Assembly: GCA_009788135.1 (NCBI GenBank)
Contig: WQSA01000034.1
Coordinates: 1-15,779 of the forward strand
From: Candidatus Fibrimonadales bacterium
Lineage (GTDB): Bacteria > Fibrobacterota > Fibrobacteria > Fibrobacterales > Fibrobacteraceae
Direction of reading: 5' to 3'
DNA length: 15,779 bases
Position 1 is the stretch's first letter; every line of letters begins with the position of its first letter. The position numbers and the translations under genes are program-made. Shown piece by piece: positions 14,494-15,779 of the stretch. Below the pieces are notes generated by a model that was given only the letters and a program-made list of their open reading frames with translations, was not told the origin of the DNA and made no database searches.

Positions 14494-15779
14494 ATGGTTA
14501 GCGTAAGTTTTGAAAATATGAAAAGGATTTTGGCTAAAAACCAAAAGTCCTTGATTTTTGCGCAATACGCAGATATGCTCAGGTGCAATAGCTCAGGCGA
14601 TGGGCAAAAACTTGACGAAGCCTTGCTTATCGCAACCAAAGGCGTGGAAGCAAATCCGGACTTTTTGCCAGGCAAGCTTGCAAGAGGGCGCATTTTTCTG
14701 GAAAAAGGAGATTTTGCCGAGGCAAAAACAGACTTTGAAATAGTGGCTAAACGAGACCCTTTTTGTCTTTCTGCGCAAAAATTGCTTTTGGAAACTGCAG
14801 AAAAATTAAATACGCCGCTTCAATCAGATGTTTATGAAAAGATTTTGAGTACTTTAAGCCCTGCTGGCGTTGCGCTTACGCCTTTCGTACCCGCTGCAAA
14901 GCCTGCTGCTTCTGCGCCTGAGCCTGCGAAAGCTCCTGTTGCGCCAACTCCCGCAGTGCCAACTCCCGCAGCGGTCCCTGCGCCTGCTGCGGAACCTGCA
15001 GTGTTAATGCCTGCGCCGCTTGCTGCTGCGCTGGACAGCATTGTTGAGGAAGAAGAAATGCTAGAACATGATATAGAAAAACAACTTCTTAAAGCAGTTG
15101 ACAATATAATTCAAGCTGTTAAAAGACTTCCAGCGGCACAACCAGCGGCCATTCAATCGGCTGAGCCATTGCCATTGCCAACTTTGCCGGAAGCAACTTC
15201 TATTTTCGATAAAGAGCCTCCACCAGCGGCTTCTGAACAATCAACAGATGTATTGGAAGAACCGTTATTAGCTGAAAAAATGGAATTTCCTGACTCTACA
15301 GATTCTACCGAATCTACTTCCGATATAAATGCCCTTCTTGATAAGGCCGCCGAGCCTGAGCCTGAACCTGAGCCCGAACCTGCTCCCGCTCCTGAACCTG
15401 AACCTGAGCCTGCAGCTCCACAGCTAGATGCCATTTTAGCGGAACAGTTGGCAGACAAAGCGGATGTTCCAGACTTTACCGGCGACATGGATGCTCTTCT
15501 AGCGCAGGCCTCTGCGCCTGAGCCAGCACCAGAACCGAAGCCCGCTTCCGAGCCAGTTCCCGAACCTGCGCCTGCAGCTGCACCTCAATTAGATGCTATT
15601 TTAGCGGAACAGTTGGCAGACAAAGCGGATGTTCCCGACTATACTGGCGACATGGATGCTCTTCTAGCCCAGGCTTCTGCGCCAGAGCCAGCACCGGAGC
15701 CAGAGCCTAAACCAGCCCCCGAACCTGCGCCTGCAGCCTCTCAGCTAGATGCCATTTTAGCGGAACAGTTGGCAGACAA
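14494..15779 (+). CDS. TPR protein with long Pro/Glu/Ala repeats (partial, 3' end outside window)
   Basis: The frame from ATG 14494 stays open to the window edge: 428 complete codons and no stop. Residues about 20-105 form two or three tetratricopeptide-like helical pairs (FAQYADML, LDEALLIATKGVEANPDFLPGKLARGRIFLEKGDFAEAKTDFEIVAKRDP). There is no signal peptide, lipobox or membrane helix in the visible part, so it is probably cytoplasmic, or a later membrane anchor is missing. From about residue 115 the protein is Ala/Pro-rich, with a charged segment at about 180-205 (VEEEEMLEHDIEKQLLKAVD). From about 265 it consists of repeats alternating a conserved QLDAILAEQLADKADVPD-type motif with (E/A)P tracts. 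The overall plan resembles FimV-like and similar TPR scaffold proteins with acidic linkers, but no specific family is recognised. Its gene diverges from lpoB. Confidence 0.85.
   Translation, partial: MVSVSFENMKRILAKNQKSLIFAQYADMLRCNSSGDGQKLDEALLIATKGVEANPDFLPGKLARGRIFLEKGDFAEAKTDFEIVAKRDPFCLSAQKLLLETAEKLNTPLQSDVYEKILSTLSPAGVALTPFVPAAKPAASAPEPAKAPVAPTPAVPTPAAVPAPAAEPAVLMPAPLAAALDSIVEEEEMLEHDIEKQLLKAVDNIIQAVKRLPAAQPAAIQSAEPLPLPTLPEATSIFDKEPPPAASEQSTDVLEEPLLAEKMEFPDSTDSTESTSDINALLDKAAEPEPEPEPEPAPAPEPEPEPAAPQLDAILAEQLADKADVPDFTGDMDALLAQASAPEPAPEPKPASEPVPEPAPAAAPQLDAILAEQLADKADVPDYTGDMDALLAQASAPEPAPEPEPKPAPEPAPAASQLDAILAEQLAD
15421..15779 (+). repeat. Tandem protein-coding repeats of 55 and 52 codons
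   Basis: Units begin at 15421, 15586 and 15742 with QLDAILAEQLADKAD, followed by VPD(F/Y)TGDMDALLAQASAPEP and an (E/A/K)P-rich linker. The first two units are nearly identical in DNA over the motif part. The spacings are 165 and 156 bases, so only the linker varies in length. A degenerate copy (DINALLDKAAEPEP) precedes them from about 15286. The third unit is cut by the window edge, so the copy number is unknown. Confidence 0.9.

Noticed and set aside
14832..15488. Minus-strand open frames rich in Ser/Gly/Ala opposite the TPR gene
   Set aside because: They are mirror images of the Pro/Glu/Ala repeat codons and have no domain or ribosome site; the plus-strand frame is continuous with TPR sequence.

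Overview
The window looks like chromosomal DNA from a Fibrobacter-type bacterium (Fibrobacterota). The evidence is a FISUMP-domain protein (the Fibrobacter succinogenes major paralogous domain), a family 9 glycoside hydrolase ending in a Por/T9SS-like C-terminal domain, a membrane protein with ADSIAKA repeats and a FISUMP-like sulfatase-modifying-factor fold, many diderm lipoproteins, and AT-rich intergenic DNA. The genus is inferred from domain content. No RNA gene, insertion sequence, prophage or CRISPR array was seen. Genes are packed tightly, with four-base or similar overlaps inside operons and almost no space between convergent genes.

Layout. 1-173: no gene identified; AT-rich leader with phased A-tracts. 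174-2390 (+): periplasmic-sensing diguanylate cyclase (c-di-GMP). 4363-2374 (-): two-gene operon of the diadenylate cyclase cdaA (c-di-AMP) and an overlapping single-pass membrane protein with an ADSIA-repeat stalk and an FGE/SUMF1-like domain. 4401-7685 (+): operon of a GH9 cellulase interrupted by a discoidin domain, a FISUMP protein and a YjfB-like small protein. 9195-7689 (-): short sigma-70 family factor and a secreted PDZ protein. 9260-12565 (+): four-gene surface-glycan cassette of methyltransferase, GT4 glycosyltransferase, YbhN-like membrane protein and small outer-membrane protein. 14447-12568 (-): lpoB-like lipoprotein and a COG3014-type lipoprotein. 14494-15779 (+): a TPR protein with long Pro/Glu/Ala repeats, open at the window edge.

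Two observations stand out. First, several operon-leading genes have a CTATATT-type -10 element ending exactly 6 or 7 bases before the start codon, which would put the transcription start on the start codon and give leaderless mRNAs. Several operon-internal genes instead have clear Shine-Dalgarno sequences. Second, the position held in Firmicutes by the c-di-AMP cyclase regulator CdaR, directly downstream of cdaA, is filled here by an unrelated single-pass protein with an extracytoplasmic lectin-like/FGE-fold domain. This is a candidate alternative sensor for CdaA. The cdaA and cellulase genes also share a 37-base divergent promoter region.

Both second-messenger systems (c-di-GMP and c-di-AMP), cell-wall synthesis control (LpoB), surface glycans and cellulose degradation are therefore close together. 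Whether they are functionally linked is inference from proximity only.
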